Shown: one piece after another, positions 55,718 through 64,000 of the stretch
How positions within the stretch are numbered: position 1 is the stretch's first letter
How the letters are laid out: every line of letters begins with the position of its first letter
NCBI RefSeq assembly: GCF_002843315.1
Contig: NZ_MVDD01000004.1
Location: 124,001 to 188,000, forward strand
Direction of reading: 5' to 3'
Length of the DNA: 64,000 nucleotides
Source: Labilibaculum filiforme
Lineage (GTDB): Bacteria; Bacteroidota; Bacteroidia; Bacteroidales; Marinifilaceae
The notes under the pieces: generated by a model
Seen by the model: the letters and a program-made list of their open reading frames with translations, nothing else
Told to the model about the DNA's origin: nothing
Database searches by the model: none
Translations under genes and position numbers: made by a program

Positions 55718-56845
55718 TTACTTTTCGAAAAGAATACAAACCGGACTGGATGCTTTTACTTCATCCACGAAAGTGAGTAAACCTGTTGAGCTATTTCTTT
55801 CGAAACATACAATATTATTGGTGTTTTTGTTTGCAACCAGTAGAAATTTATCGTCGGGCGACAAGCTAAAATTACGAGGATGATCGCCACGAGTAGGCTG
55901 ATGCCCAACTAATTTCAAAGCGCCATCTTTCTGAACTTCATAAATAACGATACTGTTATGTCCTCGGTTCGAACCATACAAAAATTTTCCATCATTAGAA
56001 ATATGTAAATCGGCAGTATTACTTACTCCCTCGAAATTGGCGGGCAAAGTGCTGACATTCGCTACTAACTTTATTTCCTTACTACTCGAAATTGAAAATG
56101 TAGTTATGGTATTGTCAAGCTCGTTAATCACATAAAAAAAGTTCCCATTCGGATGAAAAGCCAAATGCCTTGGTCCGGCTCCATGGGCAAGAGAAACTTT
56201 TGCCTGTTGGGCAGGTTTAAATTTATTACTTGCCATATCGATACTGGAAATCCACAATTCGTTCGTTCCCAAATCGACAGCAATAATATTATTTGAATTC
56301 GGCTGAAACCATACGCTATGGGCATGTGGTCGATCTTGACGATTTACTACGCTTCCTGAACCCTTATGTTGTTGTACCGCTAACAAATCAGATAATTCTC
56401 CATTTTTCTTTACCTGCAAATACCCAATATTACCTCCTGAATAATTCGCTGTAAGCACTTCACCAGCATTATTCGCAGTAACAAAACAGGGATGCGCTCC
56501 CCCACTGGCTTTGCGACTAATTAACTTCAATGAATCGTTAATTTGATACGATTCAACAGTTCCCATATCATTATCTAAACGAATTTCGTTAACGGCCAAA
56601 AGCGTTTGCTGATGGTTGGCAAACGCCAAAAAAGAAGGATTATTGGTAGTAGCTGCCAATCCAAGCATTTCTATATGTCCGGCAGTATCCATGGTAAGTT
56701 TATAAATTCCCTCGGATTCACCATCGGTATAAGTTCCCAAATAAAAGGAGTAGGCATTTTGCTTCTCGGTAGTTTTAAAATTTGAGTTTTGACAGCTTGC
56801 AACAAACAAAAGTGAGGCAAATAAAATGATATTTCGTTGAAACAT
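55718..56845 (-). CDS. Lactonase family (6-phosphogluconolactonase-like) beta-propeller lipoprotein
   Basis: 375 aa. A lipoprotein signal with lipobox VASC, then a seven-bladed propeller of the PF10282 Lactonase family: FYLGTYTDGESEGIY, GAGPRHLAFHPNGNFFYVIN, GSNRGHNSIVIY and GDHPRNFSLSPDDKFLLVAN are its repeat motifs. Because it is exported, a role on sugar lactones outside the cytoplasm, or a structural propeller, is more likely than the pentose-phosphate step. Single gene upstream of the heparinase gene's stop. Confidence 0.87.
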   Translation of the reverse strand: MFQRNIILFASLLFVASCQNSNFKTTEKQNAYSFYLGTYTDGESEGIYKLTMDTAGHIEMLGLAATTNNPSFLAFANHQQTLLAVNEIRLDNDMGTVESYQINDSLKLISRKASGGAHPCFVTANNAGEVLTANYSGGNIGYLQVKKNGELSDLLAVQQHKGSGSVVNRQDRPHAHSVWFQPNSNNIIAVDLGTNELWISSIDMASNKFKPAQQAKVSLAHGAGPRHLAFHPNGNFFYVINELDNTITTFSISSSKEIKLVANVSTLPANFEGVSNTADLHISNDGKFLYGSNRGHNSIVIYEVQKDGALKLVGHQPTRGDHPRNFSLSPDDKFLLVANKNTNNIVCFERNSSTGLLTFVDEVKASSPVCILFEK

Positions 56846-56977
56846 GGTTCGTTTTTTTTGAGAAGTTTAAAGATAAGGAAATATCGTAATTTGCGAAGGC
56901 GAAAAGAAAGCTAGTGGTATTTTTGTAGTCTTTTACATACTGTGTTATAAACTTATTCGCGACAAGAATAATATTAT

Positions 56978-59623
56978 CTACATTATTATTATCTTCTTTT
57001 TTACAGTTTTTTCCATATAACGAATAACTAAAAAATAGAAGCCTGCAGTTAAACCACTTAAATCCATAACGGTTCGGTTACCCGACTCTTGATGTTGCGA
57101 TAGCATTCGACCATTGGAATCGTAAACACTTACCTCAAACTGAATCACTTCGTCGTTCTCTATATGAATTGAAAACTCCCCATTATTCGGATTTGGAAAT
57201 ACTTGTACGGCTCCTAAACTTTCTTCCTCAGGATTTTCCGGGGCTGGATTATCCGGATCTCGATTGTCTGGATTGGGATTATCAGGGTCGGGATTATCAG
57301 GGTCGGGATCTTCATCTAGACTATCCTTTACTACTAATCGATGATTTCCCTCTGAGAGATTAACTTTTAATTCTAAAATTCCCTCTGAATTAGAATCTCC
57401 TGTTTGCTCCAAAACCTCGTCTACAAATACCCCAAAAGAACTGTTGCTTTTTAGATCAACCGCAAAAACAGTAATGCTTCTATTGCCCGGAAGTTCGTTG
57501 ACAGAATAAGCCACAGAGGCTGTATCTCCCTGCGCATCAAAAAGATATAGGTGATCTTCCCAATCGACACCAATTGTACCTTCATTCGAAAATAACTTAC
57601 CGCCCGCTCCTGCGGGATTACTGCTGTCGCCAATTTTAATGGTATGCAAAAAAACAGTATTTTCCTTTACTGCAATTGGTTCTACTTCTATGCGCCAAAA
57701 TCCTGGATGCTCATTTTCCAAAATAACGCCTCGTCCTGGCGGATAGTTAGTTCCATCTACCCAATATTCGTAACCACTACCTCCAATTAATGTAGTTTTA
57801 CTTTGCTCGGGCAAAAGTGTTCGAATAGCCAGACTACCTCTCCCATTTGTGGTTTTATAGTCGGTTCCATTGTAGGTAATAATATTATTGGCAACCTGTG
57901 TGCTTGTAACGCTTCCGCTGATTTCCGGCCGGTTTACAAAGTGGTTGATATATTTGGCTTTTCGCACTTTCGAACTTGTATTCAGCAAATGAACATGATC
58001 CAGAACAATAATCCGATCGGGTTTGTGAAAAAGCAAACGACGTTCGAACCGATCCAGTTTATTAGTTGCATAGGAAGCTGCCGCATCGGCCACCTGATAG
58101 GAATAATCCTTACCAGAAACATAACGAATCCATTTTCCCCTTTGGTGCTGAGGCGCGAAAACATCCTCTAAATTCTCTAAACGATTGGACTCAATCTGTC
58201 CGCCATCGTTGGAAACATTTTTCCCCAAATTCCGATAAGATTCTGTTCCATCGTAAACACAAATAGAATTGTGTGCTATGGTTCGTGTATAATAATTGTT
58301 ATAATGAGAGGTACCATAAGAATCGTAAAAACCTGCATCCACAAGCAATGGTTGATCCTTTATAATTGTAAAGGTATTGTTATCCCGATGCTCATGATCG
58401 GCACGTTTTGCCGGAGCATTGTAAAACCAAAGCATGCTAGCATCTTCGTTCCAAGAAGTACGGCTTACCGACAAACCAGCTTTATCGGACCACCAACTAA
58501 GCGGTGGTTGAGGATGTGGCACGTAAGCTGCGGTAAAATCTTTATAGAGTAGCTTAATAAAAACCAAAATTGTGTTGTTTAAATATTGCGATTGATTGTA
58601 AACCTGCACTAAATATTGACTGCGTGCATCAGTAAACTCTGCCGCATGACGATACATTACGCGATCGGCCTGATCTAATTTCACAATAGCATCGCCCAAA
58701 TGAATACAATGATTATCGGGACGAAAATAATACCAATATTGATTGATTGACTCTTTTATCCAAGCTTGACTTTTATAATAATCCCGATCGGTTCCAAATT
58801 TCATATCATCGAAAAACTGATACTGAATGGGTAAATTTATCTTTCCGTAGGCTGCTCCCCAATTCCAACCGCCATCGTCATCACGAAAGTGAGAAAAAGC
58901 AGGAAGAATACCATTTTCCCACTTCCCAAGCAAGGTTTGATACCAAGAGTTAACTTGAGACAATTGCGAAGATGAAAGTCCATCGGCTTGATAAAGTGCA
59001 ATTGCTGCACGCATCGTCATGATACAATTATTTATGTTGTGGCTACTTACATAACTATTCCCAGAGGATGTCAGCACATAATTGTTCATAAAATACTCCA
59101 ATACCCGATAAAAAGAACTCGCTAATCTTTGTCGAAGCGATACAGGAATATCATTATAAGTCCAATCGAGAAGAATAGCTCCATACTCACAGTTTTTACG
59201 AAGCAAATTCTCTTGTGTGTCTCCCGAATAGTTAGCAAAATCTATTCCATCGAGATATCTAATGTAATTTTCGATAATAAATTCACTTCTTGCCTTTGCC
59301 AAATTATCTGTTCCTAACTGCACTAAAAATGCAGTCATTTTAGCTAGCATAAAGGAATCGTCATCGTTCCAATCGTAGGTCCATTGAGCAGAATTAGAAC
59401 CTGCTAAATAATGATTGGAATTTGTAATCCAACTATTGTTGTAACTGTTTATAAATGTGATGTAAGTACTGCCACTATCGCCACCCGAGATGTTTGATTT
59501 CAACCAATCGAAACGCTCCTGCCCCAACTCTATTCTTGGTCGGTTCGCATTTACCTGCGAATATGCCTGAGAAAAGGATTGAATAAAAAACAGAATTAAT
59601 ACAAATAGTTTAAAGCCTTTCAT
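56978..59623 (-). CDS. Secreted heparinase II/III-like polysaccharide lyase with T9SS sorting domain
   Basis: 881 aa. Signal peptide (1-22), an (alpha/alpha) barrel (about 25-370) and then the Hepar_II_III domain (about 380-600), with ADHEHRDNNTFTI, LLVDAGFYDSYGTSHYNNYY and RTIAHNSI; the Tyr and His here are the probable catalytic residues. A third beta-sandwich region (600-760) and a repetitive Asp-Pro-Asn linker (about 765-800) lead to a C-terminal type A sorting domain (about 800-881; VFPNPNNGEFSIH ... GFYFLVIRYMEKTVKKKIII). The protein is exported via type IX secretion. The substrate may be glycosaminoglycan, alginate or another uronic polymer. Confidence 0.87.
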   Translation of the reverse strand: MKGFKLFVLILFFIQSFSQAYSQVNANRPRIELGQERFDWLKSNISGGDSGSTYITFINSYNNSWITNSNHYLAGSNSAQWTYDWNDDDSFMLAKMTAFLVQLGTDNLAKARSEFIIENYIRYLDGIDFANYSGDTQENLLRKNCEYGAILLDWTYNDIPVSLRQRLASSFYRVLEYFMNNYVLTSSGNSYVSSHNINNCIMTMRAAIALYQADGLSSSQLSQVNSWYQTLLGKWENGILPAFSHFRDDDGGWNWGAAYGKINLPIQYQFFDDMKFGTDRDYYKSQAWIKESINQYWYYFRPDNHCIHLGDAIVKLDQADRVMYRHAAEFTDARSQYLVQVYNQSQYLNNTILVFIKLLYKDFTAAYVPHPQPPLSWWSDKAGLSVSRTSWNEDASMLWFYNAPAKRADHEHRDNNTFTIIKDQPLLVDAGFYDSYGTSHYNNYYTRTIAHNSICVYDGTESYRNLGKNVSNDGGQIESNRLENLEDVFAPQHQRGKWIRYVSGKDYSYQVADAAASYATNKLDRFERRLLFHKPDRIIVLDHVHLLNTSSKVRKAKYINHFVNRPEISGSVTSTQVANNIITYNGTDYKTTNGRGSLAIRTLLPEQSKTTLIGGSGYEYWVDGTNYPPGRGVILENEHPGFWRIEVEPIAVKENTVFLHTIKIGDSSNPAGAGGKLFSNEGTIGVDWEDHLYLFDAQGDTASVAYSVNELPGNRSITVFAVDLKSNSSFGVFVDEVLEQTGDSNSEGILELKVNLSEGNHRLVVKDSLDEDPDPDNPDPDNPNPDNRDPDNPAPENPEEESLGAVQVFPNPNNGEFSIHIENDEVIQFEVSVYDSNGRMLSQHQESGNRTVMDLSGLTAGFYFLVIRYMEKTVKKKIIIM
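57245..57312 (-). repeat. Tandem 15-bp-type repeats encoding a DPDNP linker
   Basis: Units such as GGTCGGGATTATCAG recur in tandem with drift and encode Asp-Pro-Asp-Asn-Pro repeats in the linker before the sorting domain. In-frame gain or loss by slippage would change linker length without breaking the gene. Confidence 0.75.
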
Positions 59624-59746
59624 TGATTTCGACGATTTATTACAAGCATCAAATTACGAAAAAAACTAGGAATTAAATTCTAAAAATATACCTTACCAAC
59701 TAATTTAGAATTAAATAAGTCTCTATTTCTTAACATAAACTTATCG

Positions 59747-59754
59747 CAAATATA
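59747..59754 (-). promoter_or_regulatory. -7 promoter element for the heparinase-like gene
   Basis: Minus-strand TATATTTG matches TAnnTTTG, 123 bases before the ATG; it lies just after the MATE gene stop. Confidence 0.35.
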
Positions 59755-59773
59755 CTTAATGCGATTATTTTTT

Positions 59774-61138
59774 TTACTGAAGTGCAATTTTCCGATTTAA
59801 CTTCCGTAATTCTCTTATTAGAAAAGCACCTGCCACAATTGCCGAACCAACGTCAGATATTGGACTAGCAAGCCAAACACCATTCAAACCCATAAAAGTA
59901 GGAAGAATAAAAAGTATTGGAATTAGCAAAATTACCTGACGCATTAATGTAAGCATTGCCGAAATTCCTGCCTTTCCGATAGATTGAAAATAATTTCCCA
60001 CAATCACCTGAAAACCAACCACAGGTAATGCCATTAATATAATTCTTAAACCGTAGGTTCCCACTTCCAAGAGCTCTGCATTAGAGTTATTAAAAGCTTT
60101 TACAATTAGTCCGGGAAACAGTTGCACCCCCAAAAAACCCACAATTGTGATTCCTGTAGCCACCTTCAAACATACAATCAAACATTCTTTAACTCTGGCG
60201 TAGTTTTGTGCACCATAATTAAATCCAAATATTGGCTGCGCCGCCATATTTAAGGCTACAACCGTCATTACAATCAGCATGGCAACCGAATTAATTACTC
60301 CCATAGCCGCAATAGCAATATCGTTACTATATTGTACCAATTGAACATTAAATAATGCTTGAACAAAACTTCCTGCCAGTTGCATAGAAAAAGGGGCAAA
60401 ACCAATCGTTAAAATGTAAAAAACAATTTCTTTGTTTAATTTAAAATTTACCGACCGAAGTTTAATTACCGATTTTTCGCTTCGGAAATGTCTGATTACC
60501 CAAACACATAAAATAAATTGTGATATAATAGTTGCATAAGCTGCTCCAGCTACCCCCATATCCAAAACAAAAATGAAGATTGGATCGAGAACGATGTTGG
60601 TTCCTGCACTTATTAGCATAGAATACATCGCTATTTTGGCGTTTCCTTCGGAACGAATTAAATTATTTAAAGAAAAACCTACAACACTAAAAATAGATCC
60701 GTAGAGAATAATATTTAAATATTCGTTGGCAACAAACATGGTGTCATCAGCCACACCAAACATCCGCAATAAAGGATCCTTTATTAAAAAGCCAATTAGC
60801 GTAATAATTATCGAAACAATAATCATGAGTACAAATGAATTTCCCAATACCCATTCGGCCCTACCTAAATCTTTCTTTCCCAGGTTAATTGAAATCCTAA
60901 CGCCTGCTCCTATCCCAATAAGCATACCAAATGCCATCATAATTAGCATGATAGGAAACACGGCACTAAGTCCCGACAATGCAATTGCACCAACCCCTTG
61001 ACCAATAAAAATTCGATCGACTACATTGTACAATGAATTAATAACTACACCGGTAAAAGCGGGTAAGAAATACTTCCAAAGCAAGCTTCTGATACTTGCA
61101 CTCTCTAACTCCTGAACGTTTCTACTATTCTTATCCAT
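59774..61138 (-). CDS. MATE family transporter (second)
   Basis: 454 aa, about 12 helices in two MatE repeats. SLLWKYFLPAFTGVVINSLY and NVVDRIFIGQGVGAIALSGL resemble the DinF/MepA-like subgroup, unlike the copy near gshAB. Expected role: multidrug or metabolite export driven by Na+ or H+. Single gene with a -7 box (TACCTTTG) 17 bases upstream of its start. Confidence 0.9.
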   Translation of the reverse strand: MDKNSRNVQELESASIRSLLWKYFLPAFTGVVINSLYNVVDRIFIGQGVGAIALSGLSAVFPIMLIMMAFGMLIGIGAGVRISINLGKKDLGRAEWVLGNSFVLMIIVSIIITLIGFLIKDPLLRMFGVADDTMFVANEYLNIILYGSIFSVVGFSLNNLIRSEGNAKIAMYSMLISAGTNIVLDPIFIFVLDMGVAGAAYATIISQFILCVWVIRHFRSEKSVIKLRSVNFKLNKEIVFYILTIGFAPFSMQLAGSFVQALFNVQLVQYSNDIAIAAMGVINSVAMLIVMTVVALNMAAQPIFGFNYGAQNYARVKECLIVCLKVATGITIVGFLGVQLFPGLIVKAFNNSNAELLEVGTYGLRIILMALPVVGFQVIVGNYFQSIGKAGISAMLTLMRQVILLIPILFILPTFMGLNGVWLASPISDVGSAIVAGAFLIRELRKLNRKIALQ

Positions 61139-61536
61139 AAATTTTCTTGTGGCGCAAAGGTATCAATTAATGACTGCACCATTCTAAATTCTTTTATTAA
61201 AAAAGTATAAAAGTCTTTAATCGCTAACTATTCATGAGCGAGGAACTAAATATCTACCATCATTAATTACAAAAAAATAATTCAACACAAGTAATAAAAT
61301 AATTCACTCTATAAGCACCTCTCTAAACTACTTCTTCTGATAAATCATGAACCAATATTTCGAGTTTTAAAATTGTTACTATTAGTTCCTCATTTTAACG
61401 CCTGCGAACCGAAAAAGTAATTCTTTTCAATAAAAAATGAAACAATAGCCGATTATATAGAAAATTATAGTTCTTTTGCGAAATTTATTTCCGAAATTAA
61501 GCTCTTTCAAAAACTGAATTACGAAGAAAATCAAGC
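61139..61536. other. Intergenic region between MATE and MscS (3)
   Basis: 398 AT-rich bases between divergent genes. Minus-strand TACCTTTG at 61155-61162 is a clear -7 element for the MATE gene, implying a leader of only about 10 bases. No gene, repeat or hairpin of note was seen in the rest. Confidence 0.55.
61155..61162 (-). promoter_or_regulatory. -7 promoter element for MATE (second)
   Basis: TACCTTTG on the minus strand matches TAnnTTTG, 17 bases before the ATG. Confidence 0.5.
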
Positions 61537-62373
61537 ATGCTGGAAACAATTACTAAAATATTAGAATTCGAACTCATAAATATTGCCGACCATAAAATCA
61601 GAGTCCTTACCTTGGTAAGTATCTTTCTTATTTATGTGTTGACCAGATTTTGTCTTTATTTAATAAGAAAAACCCTTTTTCGCAAACACAATGTAACTAA
61701 GATTGATCCTGGCAATACTTATGCACTGTTTCAAATCATAAAATACGTGATTTGGGTAATAGCAATTGGTTTAATTTTGGAGAGCTTAAATGTAAAAGTT
61801 ACCGTACTTATTGCTGGTTCGGCAGCATTACTAGTTGGTGTTGGTTTGGGATTACAGCAAACATTTAATGACATTATATCTGGAATTATTCTTCTTTCGG
61901 AACGTTCGATAAAAATTGATGATGTATTGGAGATTGACGAAGATGTTGTAAAAATACAAAGCATTGGATTACGTACCTCGAAAGGTTTGAACCGCGACGA
62001 TATCTCTATTATAATTCCTAACTCACTAATAACAACCAATAAGGTAATAAATTGGAGCCATCAATCTAAAAAAACTCGATTTAGAATAAATGTTGGAGTT
62101 GCTTATGGTAGTGATGTTGATTTAGTGATTAAAACCATGGAAGAAAGTGCATTTGAACATCCCGATATTGATGAACGACAATCGGTTGAAGCACGTTTAT
62201 CGAATTTTGGTGCCTCCTCTTTGGATTTTGAATTGCTATTTTTCAGTAAAAACATCTTTAGAATAGGAAAAGTAAAAAGCGATATTCGTTTGATAATAAA
62301 TAAAAAATTCGCTGAGAAAAAAATAACTATTCCTTTTAATCAGTTGGATGTGCATATGAAAAATAATATGTAA
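61537..62373 (+). CDS. MscS family mechanosensitive channel (3)
   Basis: 278 aa. N-terminal helices are followed by the pore and beta-domain stretch LLVGVGLGLQQTFNDIISGI then ILLSERSIKIDDVLEI, closest to the compact MscS/KefA-domain form. The C-terminal alpha/beta domain ends at IPFNQLDVHMKN. It is the third MscS homologue in the window. It lies 273 bases upstream of rimB-rimK on the same strand, with no evident functional tie. Confidence 0.9.
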   Translation: MLETITKILEFELINIADHKIRVLTLVSIFLIYVLTRFCLYLIRKTLFRKHNVTKIDPGNTYALFQIIKYVIWVIAIGLILESLNVKVTVLIAGSAALLVGVGLGLQQTFNDIISGIILLSERSIKIDDVLEIDEDVVKIQSIGLRTSKGLNRDDISIIIPNSLITTNKVINWSHQSKKTRFRINVGVAYGSDVDLVIKTMEESAFEHPDIDERQSVEARLSNFGASSLDFELLFFSKNIFRIGKVKSDIRLIINKKFAEKKITIPFNQLDVHMKNNM

Positions 62374-62646
62374 GTACAGCTTGAACTTGCCTATCACTTT
62401 ATTTCCCTTCCATTTAGGTTTACAAAAAATGATGGTTTAAAGTGCCAAATTGTTCAAGTAACAAATACAAGCTAACTAGTTTTTCTCCTTGCGGAAAATT
62501 ACGGTACTATTGCTCTACTCCAATTTAAAAAAGGAGAAAAAGAGATATGAAAGATAAATTAAAGGAAAAAAGCGTTTGGAATTAATTTCCTATCTTAGAA
62601 ATTTTATAGTGCTTCCCTTCGATAAAAATAAAGAAATTATAATTAC

Positions 62647-63087
62647 ATGAAAATAATCATTGGGAAAATTGACCGAGCTGACTTTCCAGATTTACATTTA
62701 ACGGATATAGATTTAAAAGTAGATACTGGAGCATATACATCTTCTATTCATTGCCACCAAATTAAAGAATTGCAGGTTGGAACGGAAAAACATCTAAAAT
62801 TCACACTTTTAGATCCTTCGCATCCTGATTATAATGAAAAAGAATTTACCGTTAAAAAATTCAAGCGAAAAAGAGTTAAAAATTCATTCGGGAAATCAGA
62901 AACCCGTTTTGTAATTGAAACTATTATCATATTATTTAATAAGGAGTTCCCCATTGAACTTTCCTTAAGCGAACGTAGTGAAATGAAATATCCGATTTTA
63001 ATCGGAAGAAAACTTTTAAATGGAAAATTTATTGTTGATACTTCAAAACGCAATATCTCTTTCAAATTGAAGCAAAAACAACAATAA
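62647..63087 (+). CDS. rimB: RimB/ATP-dependent zinc protease family (retropepsin-like)
   Basis: 146 aa of the PF05618 family, a retropepsin-like fold with the DTGA motif (KVDTGAYTSSIHC, about residues 26-38) and a second strand motif PILIGRKLL. In Pseudomonas, RimB works with RimK in controlling glutamate tails on ribosomal protein S6. Its position 38 bases ahead of rimK supports that role. Whether it is a true protease is unsettled. Confidence 0.88.
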   Translation: MKIIIGKIDRADFPDLHLTDIDLKVDTGAYTSSIHCHQIKELQVGTEKHLKFTLLDPSHPDYNEKEFTVKKFKRKRVKNSFGKSETRFVIETIIILFNKEFPIELSLSERSEMKYPILIGRKLLNGKFIVDTSKRNISFKLKQKQQ

Positions 63088-63125
63088 CGAATTATAGTCC
63101 ATCCAATAAATGTTAATTACAAATT

Positions 63126-64000
63126 ATGAAGATTGTTATTTTATCAAGAAATCCTAAATTATATTCTACAAAAAGATTAGTTGAAGCAGCAGAAAAACGA
63201 GGACATGAAGTTCATGTAGTAGATCATTTAAAATGCATTATTGAAATTGAAAAGAAAAGACCGAAAATATTTTTTAATGGTGCATACCTTGAAAATGTTG
63301 ATGCTATTATTCCGCGAATTGGTGCATCGGTTACCTTTTATGGATCGACAGTAGTTCGTCAATTTGAAATGATGAAAACATTTACTGCTGTTGGCTCTGA
63401 AGCGTTGATAAAATCACGAGATAAATTAAGAAGCCTACAAGTACTTTCTCGTGCAGGAGTAGGATTACCTCGAACCGTATTTACCAACTACACAAAAGAT
63501 GTTAATCATGTAATTCAATCGGTTGGCGGTACTCCCTTAGTGCTTAAGCTTTTAGAGGGAACTCAAGGTTTAGGTGTTGTATTGGCAGAAACTCAAAATG
63601 CAGCAACTTCGGTAATAGAAGCATTTAACGGACTTAAAGCACGTGTAATTGCTCAAGAGTTTATTGAAGAATCGAAAGGTGCCGATATCAGAGCTTTTGT
63701 AGTAGATGGACGAGTAGTTGGAGCAATGAAAAGACAAGCTCTAAAAGGGGAATTTCGATCCAATTTGCACCGAGGAGGTTCTGCATCGATTATTGAATTG
63801 ACTGATGAAGAGGAAAACACTGCAATTAAAGCAGCCAAAGCAATGGGATTAGGTATTGCTGGTGTAGATATGCTACAATCTGCAAGTGGACCCTTAGTTT
63901 TAGAAGTAAATTCATCGCCTGGTTTAGAAGGAATCGAACTTGCTACCAAGAAAGATATCGCAAAACAAATAATTAGATTTATTGAAAGGAATGTTGACTA
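63126..64000 (+). CDS. rimK: RimK-like ATP-grasp ligase (ribosomal protein S6 glutamate ligase), partial
   Basis: 291 codons are visible and the last two bases (TA) are probably the start of the stop codon, since known RimK proteins are about 300 aa. It begins [20 protein letters not shown]; the ATP-grasp core shows [39 protein letters not shown] and [14 protein letters not shown] (Mg2+-binding Glu and Asn). It adds glutamates to the C-terminus of S6, modulating translation. It pairs with rimB. Confidence 0.92.
   Translation, partial: MKIVILSRNPKLYSTKRLVEAAEKRGHEVHVVDHLKCIIEIEKKRPKIFFNGAYLENVDAIIPRIGASVTFYGSTVVRQFEMMKTFTAVGSEALIKSRDKLRSLQVLSRAGVGLPRTVFTNYTKDVNHVIQSVGGTPLVLKLLEGTQGLGVVLAETQNAATSVIEAFNGLKARVIAQEFIEESKGADIRAFVVDGRVVGAMKRQALKGEFRSNLHRGGSASIIELTDEEENTAIKAAKAMGLGIAGVDMLQSASGPLVLEVNSSPGLEGIELATKKDIAKQIIRFIERNVD

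Overview
The window looks like a chromosome segment of a marine, facultatively anaerobic member of the Bacteroidota, probably near the Marinilabiliales/Marinifilaceae; this placement is inferred from gene content, not from a marker-gene tree. Supporting signs are low GC, genes mostly without Shine-Dalgarno sequences, promoter elements of the TTTG/TAnnTTTG type, a GLPGLI protein beside a TonB-dependent-receptor-like barrel, a type IX secretion sorting domain, a SusR-style TPR/LuxR regulator, and a GH117 anhydro-galactosidase typical of red-algal galactan degraders. I saw no rRNA, tRNA, CRISPR array, transposase or phage gene.

Layout. 0-7 kb: partial pyrimidine-dimer glycosylase, CDF metal transporter, an overlapping operon of sodium symporter, M20 amidohydrolase and monofunctional alanine racemase, and a CPA2 antiporter. 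7-10 kb: a PerR-like regulator with a PerR/Fur box and katG. 10-16 kb: GH117 and GH2 enzymes facing a TPR/LuxR regulator. 16-19.5 kb: ThrE-type exporter and SulP permease with a structured leader. 19.5-25.2 kb: a compact minus-strand cluster of two MinD-type ATPases carrying ferredoxin inserts, two NifX-type proteins, DUF89, two glycine-rich DUF5320 proteins, a thioesterase and a DUF134 regulator. It resembles the ORP (orange protein) systems of anaerobes and is the most unusual module here. The DUF134 promoter carries an 18-bp perfect palindrome between its -33 and -7 elements.

25-37 kb: orphan trpB behind a leader with an intrinsic terminator, the ribosome-rescue factor ArfB, class I fumarase, the GshAB glutathione synthase fusion co-transcribed with a MATE exporter, an OhrR-like regulator, DoxX, RecQ and an MFS carrier. 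37-44 kb: barrel receptor, GLPGLI, a secreted protein with an internal duplication, and two MscS channels. 44-53 kb: secreted phosphodiesterase-fold enzyme, GH92 alpha-mannosidase and the xylose operon xylB-xylA-transporter. 53-61 kb: SDR/DUF2867, VOC, Nudix and ASCH proteins, a lactonase-like lipoprotein, a T9SS-exported heparinase-like lyase and a second MATE protein. 61.5-64 kb: a third MscS followed by the RimB-RimK pair, with rimK running off the window edge.

Taken together, the segment serves polysaccharide and sugar use (agar-type galactan, alpha-mannan, uronic polysaccharide, xylose), oxidative and thiol stress handling (KatG/PerR, GshAB, OhrR), osmotic safety valves, and a putative metal-cofactor or Fe-S ATPase system.
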